DNA from: JBDRDD01 sp043821115
GTDB taxonomy: Bacteria; CAYTYR01; UBA6262; DAOVJB01
DNA length: 64,000 nucleotides
Assembly: GCA_043821115.1 (NCBI GenBank)
Contig: JBDRDD010000017.1
Span: forward strand, 17,826-81,825
Direction: 5' to 3'
Shown piece by piece: positions 26,969 through 36,182 of the stretch. A program made the translations under genes and the position numbers. Within the stretch, counting starts at the first letter, position 1. The number at the start of each line of letters is the position of its first letter. The notes under the pieces are model-generated. The model searched no databases. It worked only from the letters and a program-made list of their open reading frames with translations, and was not told where the DNA came from.

Positions 26969-28855
26969 ATGGGAGTTCTTGAGAAGATAGACAAGCCCAG
27001 CGACATGCGTATTATCAAAAAAAAACTGCTTCTTGATCTTGCAAAGGAGATACGAGAGCGCATAATAAACACGGTTTCTTCTACCGGAGGGCATCTCGCA
27101 TCAAGTCTTGGTACGGTAGAGCTGACGCTTGCCCTTCATTACGTCTTTGATGCGCCTGTAGATAAGGTAGTATGGGATGTCGGGCATCAGGCGTACACGC
27201 ACAAGCTGATAACAGGCAGGCGCGATCAATTCTCTACGCTGAGGCAATACGGGGGAATAAGCGGTTTCCCGAGAAGGGAAGAGAGCCCTTTTGACACATT
27301 TGGTGTCGGGCACAGCTCAACCGCTATCTCCGCAGGGCTCGGCATGGCCATTGCCCGGGATATAAAAGGGGAAAATAACAAGGTAATTGCAGTGATAGGG
27401 GACGGTTCGTTTACAGGCGGAGAGGCTTTCGAGGGGTTAAACAATGCCGGGCATATCGGCAAGGACATGATAGTAATACTAAACGACAACGAAATGTTCA
27501 TATCGCGAAAGATAGGAGCCATTGCGGGTTATCTTACAAAGATTACTACAGCGGGTCTTTACAAGAACCTGGTCAAACGCGCTGAACGTTTCCTTACAAG
27601 GGCCTCAACCATGGGGGTAAAACTCAGTACCATCGCAAAAAGGGTGAAAGTACTCTTGTTCCCGGGTATGATATTCGAGGAGATGGGATTTGCATACCTG
27701 GGTCCTTTTGACGGGCATGATCTTTTTAAGCTTATTGATATGTTTACGACAATAAAGGACATGAAGGGGCCAGTGTTCCTGCATATAATAACCAAGAAGG
27801 GAAAAGGATATAAACCGGCAGAGAAAGGGGCGACACTCTTTCATGGCATAGGCAAGTTCAATGTTATAACCGGTGAGCCTGAAGGGACAAAGAAGCATCC
27901 CACATACACCCAGGTATTCGGCAGGACAATGATGAAGATGGCCGAAGAGGATGAAAGGATAGTCGCGATAACCGCTGCGATGGCCACGGGTACGGGTCTT
28001 GATGAATTCGGGCAGGCCTTCCCGAAAAGATTTTTTGATGTAGGTATTGCGGAGCAGCATGCCGTTACTTTTGCGGGCGGGCTCGCGGTCGAGGGGTTAA
28101 AGCCGGTAGTTGCCATATATTCGACTTTCATGCAGAGGGCGTTGGATCAGGTTATACATGACATATGCCTGCAGAAGCTCCACGTGGTGTTTGCTCTGGA
28201 CCGTGGTGGGCTCGTGGGAGAAGATGGGGCCACGCATCAGGGAGTTTTTGATCTTTCATTTCTTCGCATGATACCCAATATGGTTGTAATGGCACCAAAG
28301 GATGAGGACGAGCTCCAGCATATGCTAAAGACAGCCATTGATTATGACGGGCCCATAGCATTGCGTTACCCGAGGGGTTTCGGAGAAGGCGTAAAAATGG
28401 AAAAAGAACTCAAAATCCTTGAGATAGGAAAGGCCGAGGTTCTTGAAGAGGGTAATGATGTTGCCGTCATAGCGGTAGGCAAGAGTGTTTCTGCATGCTG
28501 GGCGGCTGTAAAGGACGCAAGAAAGCAGGGTATAAACGCAACCCTTGTAAATGCCAGATTCATAAAACCCCTTGATGAGGAACTCATACGCACAGTGGCA
28601 CTTCGCTGCGGCAGGGTGCTTACGGTTGAGGAGAATGTGCTTTCCGGAGGTTTTGGCAGTGCTGTTAGGGAAATGCTCGCAGATACCGATATAAAGGTGC
28701 ATTGTGTAGGTATCCCCGATAAATTCATAGAGCACGGTAGTTGCGATATACTCAGGGCGAAATACGGTCTGAGTAAGGATAAAATACAAGAGCGAATACT
28801 GCAAATTATGCAGAATGAAAGGAGGCAGGAAGGTGAACTTTCAGGATTGTATTAA
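26969..28855 (+). CDS. dxs: 1-deoxy-D-xylulose-5-phosphate synthase
   Basis: This thiamine-diphosphate enzyme makes DXP from pyruvate and glyceraldehyde-3-phosphate, the first step of the MEP isoprenoid pathway. The product has 628 residues. The GDGSFTGGEAFEGLNN ThDP motif (about 151), DVGHQAYTHK, DRGGLVGEDGATHQG (about 412) and a C-terminal transketolase domain are all present. No frameshift or missing domain is seen. Its 3' end overlaps the next gene by 23 nt. Confidence 0.97.
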   Translation: MGVLEKIDKPSDMRIIKKKLLLDLAKEIRERIINTVSSTGGHLASSLGTVELTLALHYVFDAPVDKVVWDVGHQAYTHKLITGRRDQFSTLRQYGGISGFPRREESPFDTFGVGHSSTAISAGLGMAIARDIKGENNKVIAVIGDGSFTGGEAFEGLNNAGHIGKDMIVILNDNEMFISRKIGAIAGYLTKITTAGLYKNLVKRAERFLTRASTMGVKLSTIAKRVKVLLFPGMIFEEMGFAYLGPFDGHDLFKLIDMFTTIKDMKGPVFLHIITKKGKGYKPAEKGATLFHGIGKFNVITGEPEGTKKHPTYTQVFGRTMMKMAEEDERIVAITAAMATGTGLDEFGQAFPKRFFDVGIAEQHAVTFAGGLAVEGLKPVVAIYSTFMQRALDQVIHDICLQKLHVVFALDRGGLVGEDGATHQGVFDLSFLRMIPNMVVMAPKDEDELQHMLKTAIDYDGPIALRYPRGFGEGVKMEKELKILEIGKAEVLEEGNDVAVIAVGKSVSACWAAVKDARKQGINATLVNARFIKPLDEELIRTVALRCGRVLTVEENVLSGGFGSAVREMLADTDIKVHCVGIPDKFIEHGSCDILRAKYGLSKDKIQERILQIMQNERRQEGELSGLY

Positions 28856-29270
28856 GTTTGCGAACGAGAATTGTTTTTGTCATCTGGCAACTATGGATGA
28901 GGATCAGCCCAGAGTGAGGATGTTTGAGTTGTGGTTTGCTGATAAGGGAGGGTTTTATTTTCACACGACCAGTACAAAGAGGGTCATTAAGCAGATGCAC
29001 AGAAATCCCAAGGTAGAGGTTTGTTTTTATAACAAGAATGGGCCGGCCAATGTCGGCACCATGATGCGGATCGCGGGAGAGGTGGAGTTTGTAGGGGACC
29101 TGGAAGTAAGAGCTAAGCTTCTTGATGAAAAGCCTTTCCTGAATGCGCTCGGAACAGGAGAATCGAGTGACCCTATGTTGACTGTTTTCCGCATACATAC
29201 AGGGGAGGCATATTTCTGGACGATGGAAGACAATATGAAGGAAATGAAAGTGGAAAGATTGAAATTTTAA
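28833..29270 (+). CDS. Pyridoxamine 5'-phosphate oxidase-like FMN-binding split-barrel protein
   Basis: The 145-residue protein has the split-barrel pattern: FANENCFCHLATMDEDQPRV at the N terminus, FHTTSTKRVIKQMHRNPKVE (about 45) and a C-terminal VFRIHTGEAYFW strand. The GTG at 28833 is chosen because GGAGG (28821-28825) is 7 nt upstream; an ATG at 28815 has no ribosome-binding site. Such proteins bind flavins in anaerobes; the substrate is unknown. Confidence 0.85.
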   Translation: MNFQDCIKFANENCFCHLATMDEDQPRVRMFELWFADKGGFYFHTTSTKRVIKQMHRNPKVEVCFYNKNGPANVGTMMRIAGEVEFVGDLEVRAKLLDEKPFLNALGTGESSDPMLTVFRIHTGEAYFWTMEDNMKEMKVERLKF

Positions 29271-29283
29271 AGGGGGAGAGAAG

Positions 29284-29475
29284 ATGCCTACAATAATTCT
29301 GGAAGGTCCGGCACTTGATAAGGAAAAGAAGAAAGAAGTTGTGAAGGGTTTCACGGAAGTGGCACAGAAGGCCATGCCTTATATACCAAAGGAGGCTTTC
29401 GTTGTGCTTCTCAAGGAAAACGGTGCAGAGAACGTTGGTGTTGGCGGGGAACTGCTTAGCGAGATGAAGAAGTAA
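29284..29475 (+). CDS. Tautomerase (4-oxalocrotonate tautomerase family), small form
   Basis: The 63-residue protein begins MPTIILEGP, giving the catalytic N-terminal Pro1 after Met removal, and has the KEKKKEVVKGFTEVAQKA helix and a VLLKENGAENVGVGG strand region. It is the typical length of 4-OT monomers, which assemble as hexamers. The natural substrate is unclear. GGGGGAG precedes the ATG. Confidence 0.85.
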   Translation: MPTIILEGPALDKEKKKEVVKGFTEVAQKAMPYIPKEAFVVLLKENGAENVGVGGELLSEMKK

Positions 29476-29478
29476 AGC

Positions 29479-30234
29479 ATGAAGAAGCGTCTTGACACTG
29501 TTTTGGTTGAAAAAGGTTTGGTCAAGAGCAGACAGCAGGCCAGGGCATTCATCATGGCCGGCGAGGTCACAGTTGACGGCAGGAAAGTAACCAAAGCGGG
29601 AACTTTTGTAAAAGATGATGCGCAAATAGAATTAAAAATTCAGGAGATGTCTTATGTCTCAAGGGGCGGATTGAAACTCGAAGAGGCAATTAAGACTTTC
29701 GATATAGATGTTAATGAAAAGATATGTCTTGATGCGGGTGCGTCCACCGGAGGATTTACGGATTGTCTCCTCAAACACGGCGCGAAACTCGTTTACGCCA
29801 TAGATGTGGGCTACGGTCAGCTTGACTGGAAGCTTCGAAACGACGAGCGCGTAGTGGTGATAGAGAAGGTTAATATAAGATACCTCGCAAAAGAGGATTT
29901 TTTTAATATAGTAAGCAACCCCGAGGCACAGCTGGCTGATATAGCCACGATAGATGTTTCGTTTATCTCGCTTGAGAAGATCCTGCCGCGGGTTTTCGAT
30001 CTTACGAAAGAAAATGCGAAGATAATAGCTCTTATTAAGCCGCAGTTTGAGGCCGGCAGGGAAAAGGTCTCAAAGGGTGGTGTGGTAAAGGATGAAAAAG
30101 TAAGAAAAGAAGTTGTGGAGAGGATAAAAAAATTCGCCGTGGGCCTGGGATTTGTGTTTGAGGGTGTCGTGCCTTCGCCTATAAAAGGTCCCGCGGGCAA
30201 TACGGAATACCTTATGTATCTTACAAAGGAGTAG
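29479..30234 (+). CDS. tlyA: TlyA-family rRNA 2'-O-methyltransferase
   Basis: TlyA methylates ribose in 16S and/or 23S rRNA. The 251-residue protein has an N-terminal S4 RNA-binding domain (about 2-60; RLDTVLVEKGLVKSRQQAR) and an FtsJ-type methyltransferase domain (about 62-250; LDAGASTGGFTDCLLKHG is the SAM site, and IKPQFEAGREKV follows). The start is 3 nt after the tautomerase stop. Older annotations call this family hemolysin A. Confidence 0.92.
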   Translation: MKKRLDTVLVEKGLVKSRQQARAFIMAGEVTVDGRKVTKAGTFVKDDAQIELKIQEMSYVSRGGLKLEEAIKTFDIDVNEKICLDAGASTGGFTDCLLKHGAKLVYAIDVGYGQLDWKLRNDERVVVIEKVNIRYLAKEDFFNIVSNPEAQLADIATIDVSFISLEKILPRVFDLTKENAKIIALIKPQFEAGREKVSKGGVVKDEKVRKEVVERIKKFAVGLGFVFEGVVPSPIKGPAGNTEYLMYLTKE

Positions 30235-30240
30235 TTAAGG

Positions 30241-32691
30241 ATGGCTGGATTCTATAATTTCAAGACTACGGAGAAGAAGTGGCAGAAGTTCTGGCAGGAT
30301 GAGTTGCTCTTCAAAAGCAGTGAAGATAATAAGAAGCAGAAATATTATCTCCTGGAAATGTTTCCTTACCCGAGCGGTAAGCTTCATATGGGCCATGCAC
30401 GCAATTACGTTATAGGTGACACATACGCCAGGTTCCTGCGCATGAACGGTTACAACATACTCTATCCCATGGGATACGATGCGCTTGGATTACCCGCGGA
30501 GAATGCCGCAATAAAGAACAAGATAGATCCTGCAGAGTGGACCGAGCAATGTATCAAGACAATGATAGAACAGCAGAAGAAACTGGGGCTGAGTTATGAC
30601 TGGGACAGGCTTGTAGTGACATGCAGGCCCGAGTACTACAGGTGGAACCAGTGGATATTCCTGCAGTTCTACAAGAAGGGACTTGCCTACAAGAAAAAAG
30701 CGCCTATAAACTGGTGTCCTGAGTGTGGTACGGTTCTTGCCAACGAGCAGGCTCCCCAGGGAAAATGCTGGAGATGTGATTCAGATATAGAGATAAGGGA
30801 TCTTGAACAGTGGTTCTTCAAAATAACCCAGTACGCAGATGAGCTCTTGGCAGACATAGAGAAACTGACCGGATGGCCCGAGCGCGTTAAGATAATGCAG
30901 AAAAACTGGATAGGTCGAAGCGAAGGAACAAAGGTTGATTTCAAGCTAAAAGACACAGGCGAATCAATTCCTATATTCACAACAAGGCCGGACACTCTTT
31001 ACGGTGTCAGCTTTATGACATTTGCTCCAGAGCATCCCAAGGTCCAAGAGCTTATAAAAGGCACCAAGTATGAGAAAGAAGTGAAGAAGTTCATAAACCG
31101 CGTACTGGTGGAGGATAAATTCACAAGGGCCGCTGAGGATAAGGAAAAAGAGGGCGTGTTCATAGGCAAATATGCCGTGAACCCGCTTACGGGTGATGAG
31201 ATCCCCATATATGTGGCAAATTTCGTCCTGATGGAATATGGCACGGGTATGATAATGGCTGTACCGGCGCATGACCAGAGGGATTTCGAGTTCGCGAAAA
31301 AATATGATATTCCGATTAAGGTGGTCATCAATCCTCCCGGAGAGACACTTGACCCATCTTCCATGGAGTGCGCATATGTTGAAGAGGGAGTGATGGTTAA
31401 CTCCTCCCAGTTTGACACCATGAAGAGTTCAGAGGCAATACCTACTATTACAAGCTACCTGGAGGAAAAGGGTCTCGGGAAGAAGACCGTGCAGTACAAG
31501 CTGCGCGACTGGCTAATATCACGTCAGCGCTACTGGGGAACCCCTATACCTATAATATACTGCGACAAGTGCGGGATGGTCGGTGTGGATGAAAAAGAAC
31601 TCCCTGTGAAACTTCCAGAGGATGTGGAATTTACTGGAAAAGGAAATCCTCTTGCAACAAGCAAGAAATTCACGGACTCTAAATGCCCGAAATGCAAGGG
31701 CAAGGCGAAGAGGGAAACTGATACCATGGACACGTTCGTGGATTCCTCCTGGTATTTTGCGCGCTACTGCGATCCTAAAAATGACAAGGCACCGTTTGCA
31801 AAGGACAAGGTGGATTACTGGATGCCGGTTGACCAGTACATAGGCGGTATAGAACACGCGGTCATGCATCTTCTCTACGCGAGATTCTTCACCAAAGCCT
31901 TAAGGGACATAGGTCTTTACAGTTTTGATGAGCCCTTCACCCATCTTTTGTGCCAGGGTATGGTTATAAAGGACGGGGCCAAGATGTCAAAGTCCAAAGG
32001 CAACGTGGTGAGCGTGGATGAGATAGTGGATAAATACGGCGCGGATACAGCGAGGCTTTTCGTACTGTTCGCCTCACCTCCGGAGAAGGACCTTGACTGG
32101 AGCGATGAGGGCGTGGAAGGTTCGTGGAGGTTCCTCAATAGAGTCTGGCGCCTAGTTGAGCAGGTAGAGAATCCCAAATCAAACGAGGTAAAAGAGGAGC
32201 CGGCCTCAAAGGACGAGCTTAACAGGAAAAAGAATGCTACAATTAAGAAAGTGACAGAGGATATAAAGGGATTCCATTTTAATACTGCTATAGCAGCGAT
32301 CATGGAATTTGTTAATACCATATACAGTAAGAGTGGCTCAGTTTCTTTGGAGGAATTAAGAGCGGCCGTCGAATCAGTCGTTGTTCTTTTGAGTGTCTTC
32401 GCTCCGCATATCTCGGAAGAAATGTGGCGCGCATTGGGATATGAGAATACAGTTGTTGGTATAGAATGGCCCTCCTACGATGAGAATGCGCTTCATCTTG
32501 AAGAGATTCCCATGGTCGTTCAGGTTAACGGCAAGGTCAGGGGGAAGGTTAACATACAGGTCACCTGGGATGAAGACAAAATAAAGGAGACCGCTCTTTC
32601 CGATGAGAAGATTGTAAAATTCACAGAAGGAAAGAAGGTAGTAAAAACTATTATTGTTCCCAAAAAGCTCATTAACGTCGTTGTAAAATAG
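30241..32691 (+). CDS. leuS: Leucyl-tRNA synthetase
   Basis: This class I synthetase charges tRNA-Leu. The product has 816 residues. PYPSGKLHMGHARNY carries the HMGH signature (about 42-56). A zinc-type Cys cluster is seen at CPECGTVLANEQAPQGKCWRC, in two parts. The CP1 editing domain (about 220-400; TTRPDTLYGVSF, ending GTGMIMAVPAHDQRDFEF in part) and KMSKSKGNVV (about 580) are intact. RBS AAGGAG is before the ATG. Confidence 0.97.
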   Translation: MAGFYNFKTTEKKWQKFWQDELLFKSSEDNKKQKYYLLEMFPYPSGKLHMGHARNYVIGDTYARFLRMNGYNILYPMGYDALGLPAENAAIKNKIDPAEWTEQCIKTMIEQQKKLGLSYDWDRLVVTCRPEYYRWNQWIFLQFYKKGLAYKKKAPINWCPECGTVLANEQAPQGKCWRCDSDIEIRDLEQWFFKITQYADELLADIEKLTGWPERVKIMQKNWIGRSEGTKVDFKLKDTGESIPIFTTRPDTLYGVSFMTFAPEHPKVQELIKGTKYEKEVKKFINRVLVEDKFTRAAEDKEKEGVFIGKYAVNPLTGDEIPIYVANFVLMEYGTGMIMAVPAHDQRDFEFAKKYDIPIKVVINPPGETLDPSSMECAYVEEGVMVNSSQFDTMKSSEAIPTITSYLEEKGLGKKTVQYKLRDWLISRQRYWGTPIPIIYCDKCGMVGVDEKELPVKLPEDVEFTGKGNPLATSKKFTDSKCPKCKGKAKRETDTMDTFVDSSWYFARYCDPKNDKAPFAKDKVDYWMPVDQYIGGIEHAVMHLLYARFFTKALRDIGLYSFDEPFTHLLCQGMVIKDGAKMSKSKGNVVSVDEIVDKYGADTARLFVLFASPPEKDLDWSDEGVEGSWRFLNRVWRLVEQVENPKSNEVKEEPASKDELNRKKNATIKKVTEDIKGFHFNTAIAAIMEFVNTIYSKSGSVSLEELRAAVESVVVLLSVFAPHISEEMWRALGYENTVVGIEWPSYDENALHLEEIPMVVQVNGKVRGKVNIQVTWDEDKIKETALSDEKIVKFTEGKKVVKTIIVPKKLINVVVK

Positions 32692-32710
32692 AATATTGAA
32701 AGGAGAAATT

Positions 32711-33235
32711 ATGCTGCGAAAAACTCGTTTTTTATTGGCGGTAATTGCAACAGCAATTGTAGGAGGACTTGTGCTTGGCGGCTGCGGTTACACACCGGCG
32801 CCCATACTCCCGGATTACATCAAAAGCATAGCGGTTCATACATTCGAGAACTCGACCATACAGTACGGTATAGAGGAGAAGCTTTCTATATCCACTACCG
32901 ATGAGTTCCTTCGAGACGGTCGTCTTGACATAGGCAAGCGGGAGGATGCGGAAGGACTTTTAACCGGGACCATAACACAGTACGTGCTCGAGCCTGTTTC
33001 ATACGATGAGCAGGACATAATAGAGGAATACAAACTGTGGATAACGGTTGATCTGGTCTTTACAGATCTGGTGTCAAATACCGTTCTCTGGGATGAGGCT
33101 GGTATGGAAGGTTCCGTGAACTACTTTGTGACATCGCGTGCTGGAGAGCTTGTAGAGACCGAAGACGAGGCACAGGACAGGCTGGTAGAGGAACTGGCCG
33201 AAGATATTGTGAGAAGGACCATAGATGGCTGGTAA
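32711..33235 (+). CDS. lptE: LptE-like LPS-assembly lipoprotein
   Basis: LptE plugs the LptD outer-membrane channel during LPS export. The 174-residue product has a lipoprotein signal with lipobox LGGC (about 22-25), a short GYTPAP linker and the DUF4136/LptE-like beta fold with alternating strands. The ATG at 32711 is preferred to a TTG at 32696 because AAAGGAG lies between them. The leuS-lptE-holA order matches that of E. coli and supports the assignment despite low sequence conservation. Confidence 0.82.
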   Translation: MLRKTRFLLAVIATAIVGGLVLGGCGYTPAPILPDYIKSIAVHTFENSTIQYGIEEKLSISTTDEFLRDGRLDIGKREDAEGLLTGTITQYVLEPVSYDEQDIIEEYKLWITVDLVFTDLVSNTVLWDEAGMEGSVNYFVTSRAGELVETEDEAQDRLVEELAEDIVRRTIDGW

Positions 33236-34247
33236 GACAGTAGCTAAAAACAATATAAAATACAGCGAGCTTTTATCCGGTATCAGGAGAGGGGATATTG
33301 CTCCTGTGTACCTCTTTTCAGGCGATGAGGCATATTTGAGGGAAGAGGCTATCAGGCGTATGGAAGAAAGCCTTCTGGGTGATTGCGGCAGGGAATTTAA
33401 TTACGATCTCATATATGCGGATGAGGCTGGCATTACTGACATTATGAATGCAGCGTCTTCACTTCCTTTTCTTTCCAAAAAGCGGCTGGTGGTGGTCAAG
33501 AGGCTTGAAAAGCTTAAGCAGGCCGCCCAGAAAAAGCTTCTCGAGTTCCTTGAGGATCCTGTAGAAACAACATGCCTTGTGCTTGTAGTGGGTGCCAGGA
33601 TAAATAAAACAAGCGAGTTCTTTGGGAAACTTTCCCGCAAGGCTGTCTCTGTTGTGTTCTGGCCTTTATTTGATAACGAGGTAATTCCCTGGATACAGAA
33701 CGCCTCCAGGAAACGTGCTAAGACAATAAGCACAGAGGCCGCGGCATATCTCAAGGAGTATGTTGGCAATGACCTCTTTAGGCTAGGCAACCAGATAGAC
33801 CAGGTAATTATGTACACTGGGGAGAGAAAGTCAATAGGTCTAAAGGACGTGGAAGATGTCACAGCTGATATAAGGGTTGGTGATATATACGAGATGATAG
33901 ATGCAATCGGTGCAAGACAAAAGGGCCGTTCGCTTAAGATACTGAACAAGCTTTTAGAAAAGGGTGAGGAGCCAGTAAGCATACTGTGGCATATCACAGC
34001 GCGGCTGAGAAAATTCCTCGAGGCACAAGAGCTTATGAGAAAAAATATCCCCTACATGCAGCTTGCCAGGCAACTTGGCATAAACACTTTCATGGATAAG
34101 AATTTTCAGAAGCACGCGGGCAGTTTTTCCGAGACGAAGCTCATGGAGAGTTTCTCCGATATGCTTGAGGTGGACAGGGATATTAAGACAGGAAGAAAAA
34201 ACTCCAGGCTTACCCTGGAGCTTTTAATCCTGCGTTTATGTACATGA
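33225..34247 (+). CDS. holA: DNA polymerase III delta subunit
   Basis: Delta opens the sliding clamp within the clamp loader. The 340-residue protein has an N-terminal AAA-like fold (APVYLFSGDEAYLREEA, about 26-42), a LVVVKRLEKLK strand region (about 85) and the C-terminal collar domain with ILWHITARLRKFLEA (about 250). It overlaps lptE by 11 nt. Length and order are standard. Confidence 0.92.
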   Translation: MAGKTVAKNNIKYSELLSGIRRGDIAPVYLFSGDEAYLREEAIRRMEESLLGDCGREFNYDLIYADEAGITDIMNAASSLPFLSKKRLVVVKRLEKLKQAAQKKLLEFLEDPVETTCLVLVVGARINKTSEFFGKLSRKAVSVVFWPLFDNEVIPWIQNASRKRAKTISTEAAAYLKEYVGNDLFRLGNQIDQVIMYTGERKSIGLKDVEDVTADIRVGDIYEMIDAIGARQKGRSLKILNKLLEKGEEPVSILWHITARLRKFLEAQELMRKNIPYMQLARQLGINTFMDKNFQKHAGSFSETKLMESFSDMLEVDRDIKTGRKNSRLTLELLILRLCT

Positions 34248-34262
34248 GCTTAAAGGCTTATG

Positions 34263-34547
34263 TCAGCTTGTTGCGCTGCGGCCTACTTTTTTGCTAAGCC
34301 TTGCTTTTTTGCGTGAAGCGGTATTTTTGTGGATAATCTTTTTCTTTGCGGCCTTATCAATAGTTGAGAATGCCTCGTTTAGCAGGGTTTTTGCCTTGTC
34401 AAAATCCTTGGCGTCGCAAGCTGCAACAACTTTTTTCGTAAGCGTCTTTATTCTTGACTTAACCGCGGTATTGGTTTTCTGTCTTTTCTTTGTCTTTCTT
34501 GCTTCTTTTAGTCCGGAAGTATGCCGCCCGGTTTTTAATTTTGCCAT
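34263..34547 (-). CDS. rpsT: 30S ribosomal protein S20
   Basis: This is a 94-residue basic 30S protein of the normal size, with the conserved SRIKTLTKKVVAACDAKD and a C-terminal KKKIIHKNTASRKKARLSK block. It is the only minus-strand gene in the window. AGGAGG lies just upstream of its ATG on the minus strand, and a TTGACA-17-TATTTT promoter (34584-34612) drives it. It converges on holA and is divergent to murJ. Confidence 0.97.
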   Translation of the reverse strand: MAKLKTGRHTSGLKEARKTKKRQKTNTAVKSRIKTLTKKVVAACDAKDFDKAKTLLNEAFSTIDKAAKKKIIHKNTASRKKARLSKKVGRSATS

Positions 34548-34583
34548 TATACGTCCTCCTGATATACTGATGGTGATTAACAG

Positions 34584-34612
34584 AAAATAGCATATTTTAT
34601 AAAAATTGTCAA
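34584..34612 (-). promoter_or_regulatory. Promoter of rpsT (minus strand)
   Basis: Read on the minus strand, TTGACA (34607-34612) and TATTTT (34584-34589) are spaced by 17 bp. It lies 36 nt upstream of the rpsT ATG, between the two divergent genes rpsT and murJ. Confidence 0.7.
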
Positions 34613-34628
34613 GGGATAGTTGTAATCC

Positions 34629-36182
34629 ATGAGCCAGACAAGAAAAATGACGCGCTCGGTTAAAAATGTGACTCTGTCGACCCTTCTTTCAAGGGTCCTG
34701 GGCTATATACGTGATATGCTGATTGCAAGCGAATTCGGCCACGGCATGATGGCCGATGCTTTTTACGTGGCATACCGTATACCCAACCTGCTGAGACATC
34801 TTTTGGGAGAGGGGGCACTGTCCAGTTCCTTTATACCAGTATTCACCGAATATTTGACCAACAAGACAGAGGAAGAGGCGAAGGAGCTTGTCAGTATTCT
34901 TGCGACGCTACTCTTTGTAGTACTTGCTTTTCTTACTATTATCGGGATAACATTCGCGCCTTTTATAGTGCGTGTCATAGCCCCGGGCTTTTCCGATAAC
35001 CCTCAGAAACTGTCTCTTGCGGTAACCCTTACCCGTATAATGTTCCCGTTTATGCTCTTTATTGGTCTTGCGGCGCTTGCACTTGGCATACTTAACTCGC
35101 TTCGAAAATTCGCAATTCCGGCTCTTGCTCCCTGTGTACTCAACATTTCTCAGATAGTATTTGTCCTGGCTGTTTGTCCTCTTCTTGCGGTTCCTGTCAA
35201 GGGTATCGCCTACGGTGTTTTGGTCGGAGGTTTCGGACAGCTAGTGTTTCAGGCCCCTTCTATAATACGTAGCGGGTTCTTCCCGCGCATAAAAATAGTA
35301 CTTTCTCATCCCGGTATAAGAAGAATAGGTGTAATGATGCTGCCGGCAGTGATAGGATTGTCTGTGCACCAGGTGAACATATTTGTTGATACTATGTGCG
35401 CATCGCTGCTGGAAGAGGGTAGCGTGACAGCCCTCTATTACGCAAATCGCCTGATGCAGCTTCCCCTGGCCCTTTTCGGCATAGCAATAGCAACTGTGAC
35501 ATTTCCGTCAATGTCAAAGAGTGCCGCACAGCAGGACATGGCGGGTCTTAAGAAGACACTTGTTATGAGTCTTAGGATGGTACTTTTTACCATCATCCCG
35601 GCTTCAGTGGGCTTAATGGTGATAGGCAAACCTATAGTAAAGCTTCTTTTCGAGAGAAATCATTTCACCGCAGCCGGTACGGATGCCACGAGCTGGGCAC
35701 TTTTGTTCTATTCAACGGGTATATTTGCCTATGCCGGTGTGAAGATCCTTGTCAATGCCTTCTATTCTCTAAAGGACACAAAGACACCTGTTAAGATAGC
35801 TGCCGTGGCCATGGTCTTGAACGCAGTGCTTAATATTATCCTTATGAGGTTCTTGAATGTTGGAGGGCTTGCCCTTGCAACGGCTATAGCTTCTATTCTT
35901 AATATGTTTATTCTTATAACAATACTGCGCTCCCGTTTGGGGTTGCTGGGTTTCCGTTCTATAATGAGTCTTCTTTGGAGGGTGGTTGTTGCCTCAGGCG
36001 TAATGGCAGCATTCTGTTACTATATGACAGGCATTCTTGCCGGTCTTGGAGGGTTTTTCCAGGTTGCTCTAACCATAACAGGGGCGGTTTTTGTTTTCGT
36101 CCTTATATGTGTTATACTTAAGGTTGAAGAAATAAAGCATGTGAAGGAACTGATTTTTCCTGAGCAGGTAAGTGGTATGTAA
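34629..36182 (+). CDS. murJ: MurJ lipid II flippase
   Basis: MurJ flips lipid II across the inner membrane for peptidoglycan synthesis. The 517-residue protein has about 14 membrane spans and the family N terminus SRVLGYIRDMLIASEFG (about 18) followed by ADAFYVAYRIPNLLRHLLGEGAL in part. It is complete, with a cytoplasmic C-terminal tail. The start lies 81 nt from rpsT in divergent orientation. It shares a base with uvrC (TAATG). Confidence 0.95.
   Translation: MSQTRKMTRSVKNVTLSTLLSRVLGYIRDMLIASEFGHGMMADAFYVAYRIPNLLRHLLGEGALSSSFIPVFTEYLTNKTEEEAKELVSILATLLFVVLAFLTIIGITFAPFIVRVIAPGFSDNPQKLSLAVTLTRIMFPFMLFIGLAALALGILNSLRKFAIPALAPCVLNISQIVFVLAVCPLLAVPVKGIAYGVLVGGFGQLVFQAPSIIRSGFFPRIKIVLSHPGIRRIGVMMLPAVIGLSVHQVNIFVDTMCASLLEEGSVTALYYANRLMQLPLALFGIAIATVTFPSMSKSAAQQDMAGLKKTLVMSLRMVLFTIIPASVGLMVIGKPIVKLLFERNHFTAAGTDATSWALLFYSTGIFAYAGVKILVNAFYSLKDTKTPVKIAAVAMVLNAVLNIILMRFLNVGGLALATAIASILNMFILITILRSRLGLLGFRSIMSLLWRVVVASGVMAAFCYYMTGILAGLGGFFQVALTITGAVFVFVLICVILKVEEIKHVKELIFPEQVSGM

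Noticed and set aside
34291..34590. 99-residue plus-strand ORF antisense to rpsT
   Set aside because: rpsT on the minus strand is a clear S20 gene with promoter and ribosome-binding site, so this is its shadow.
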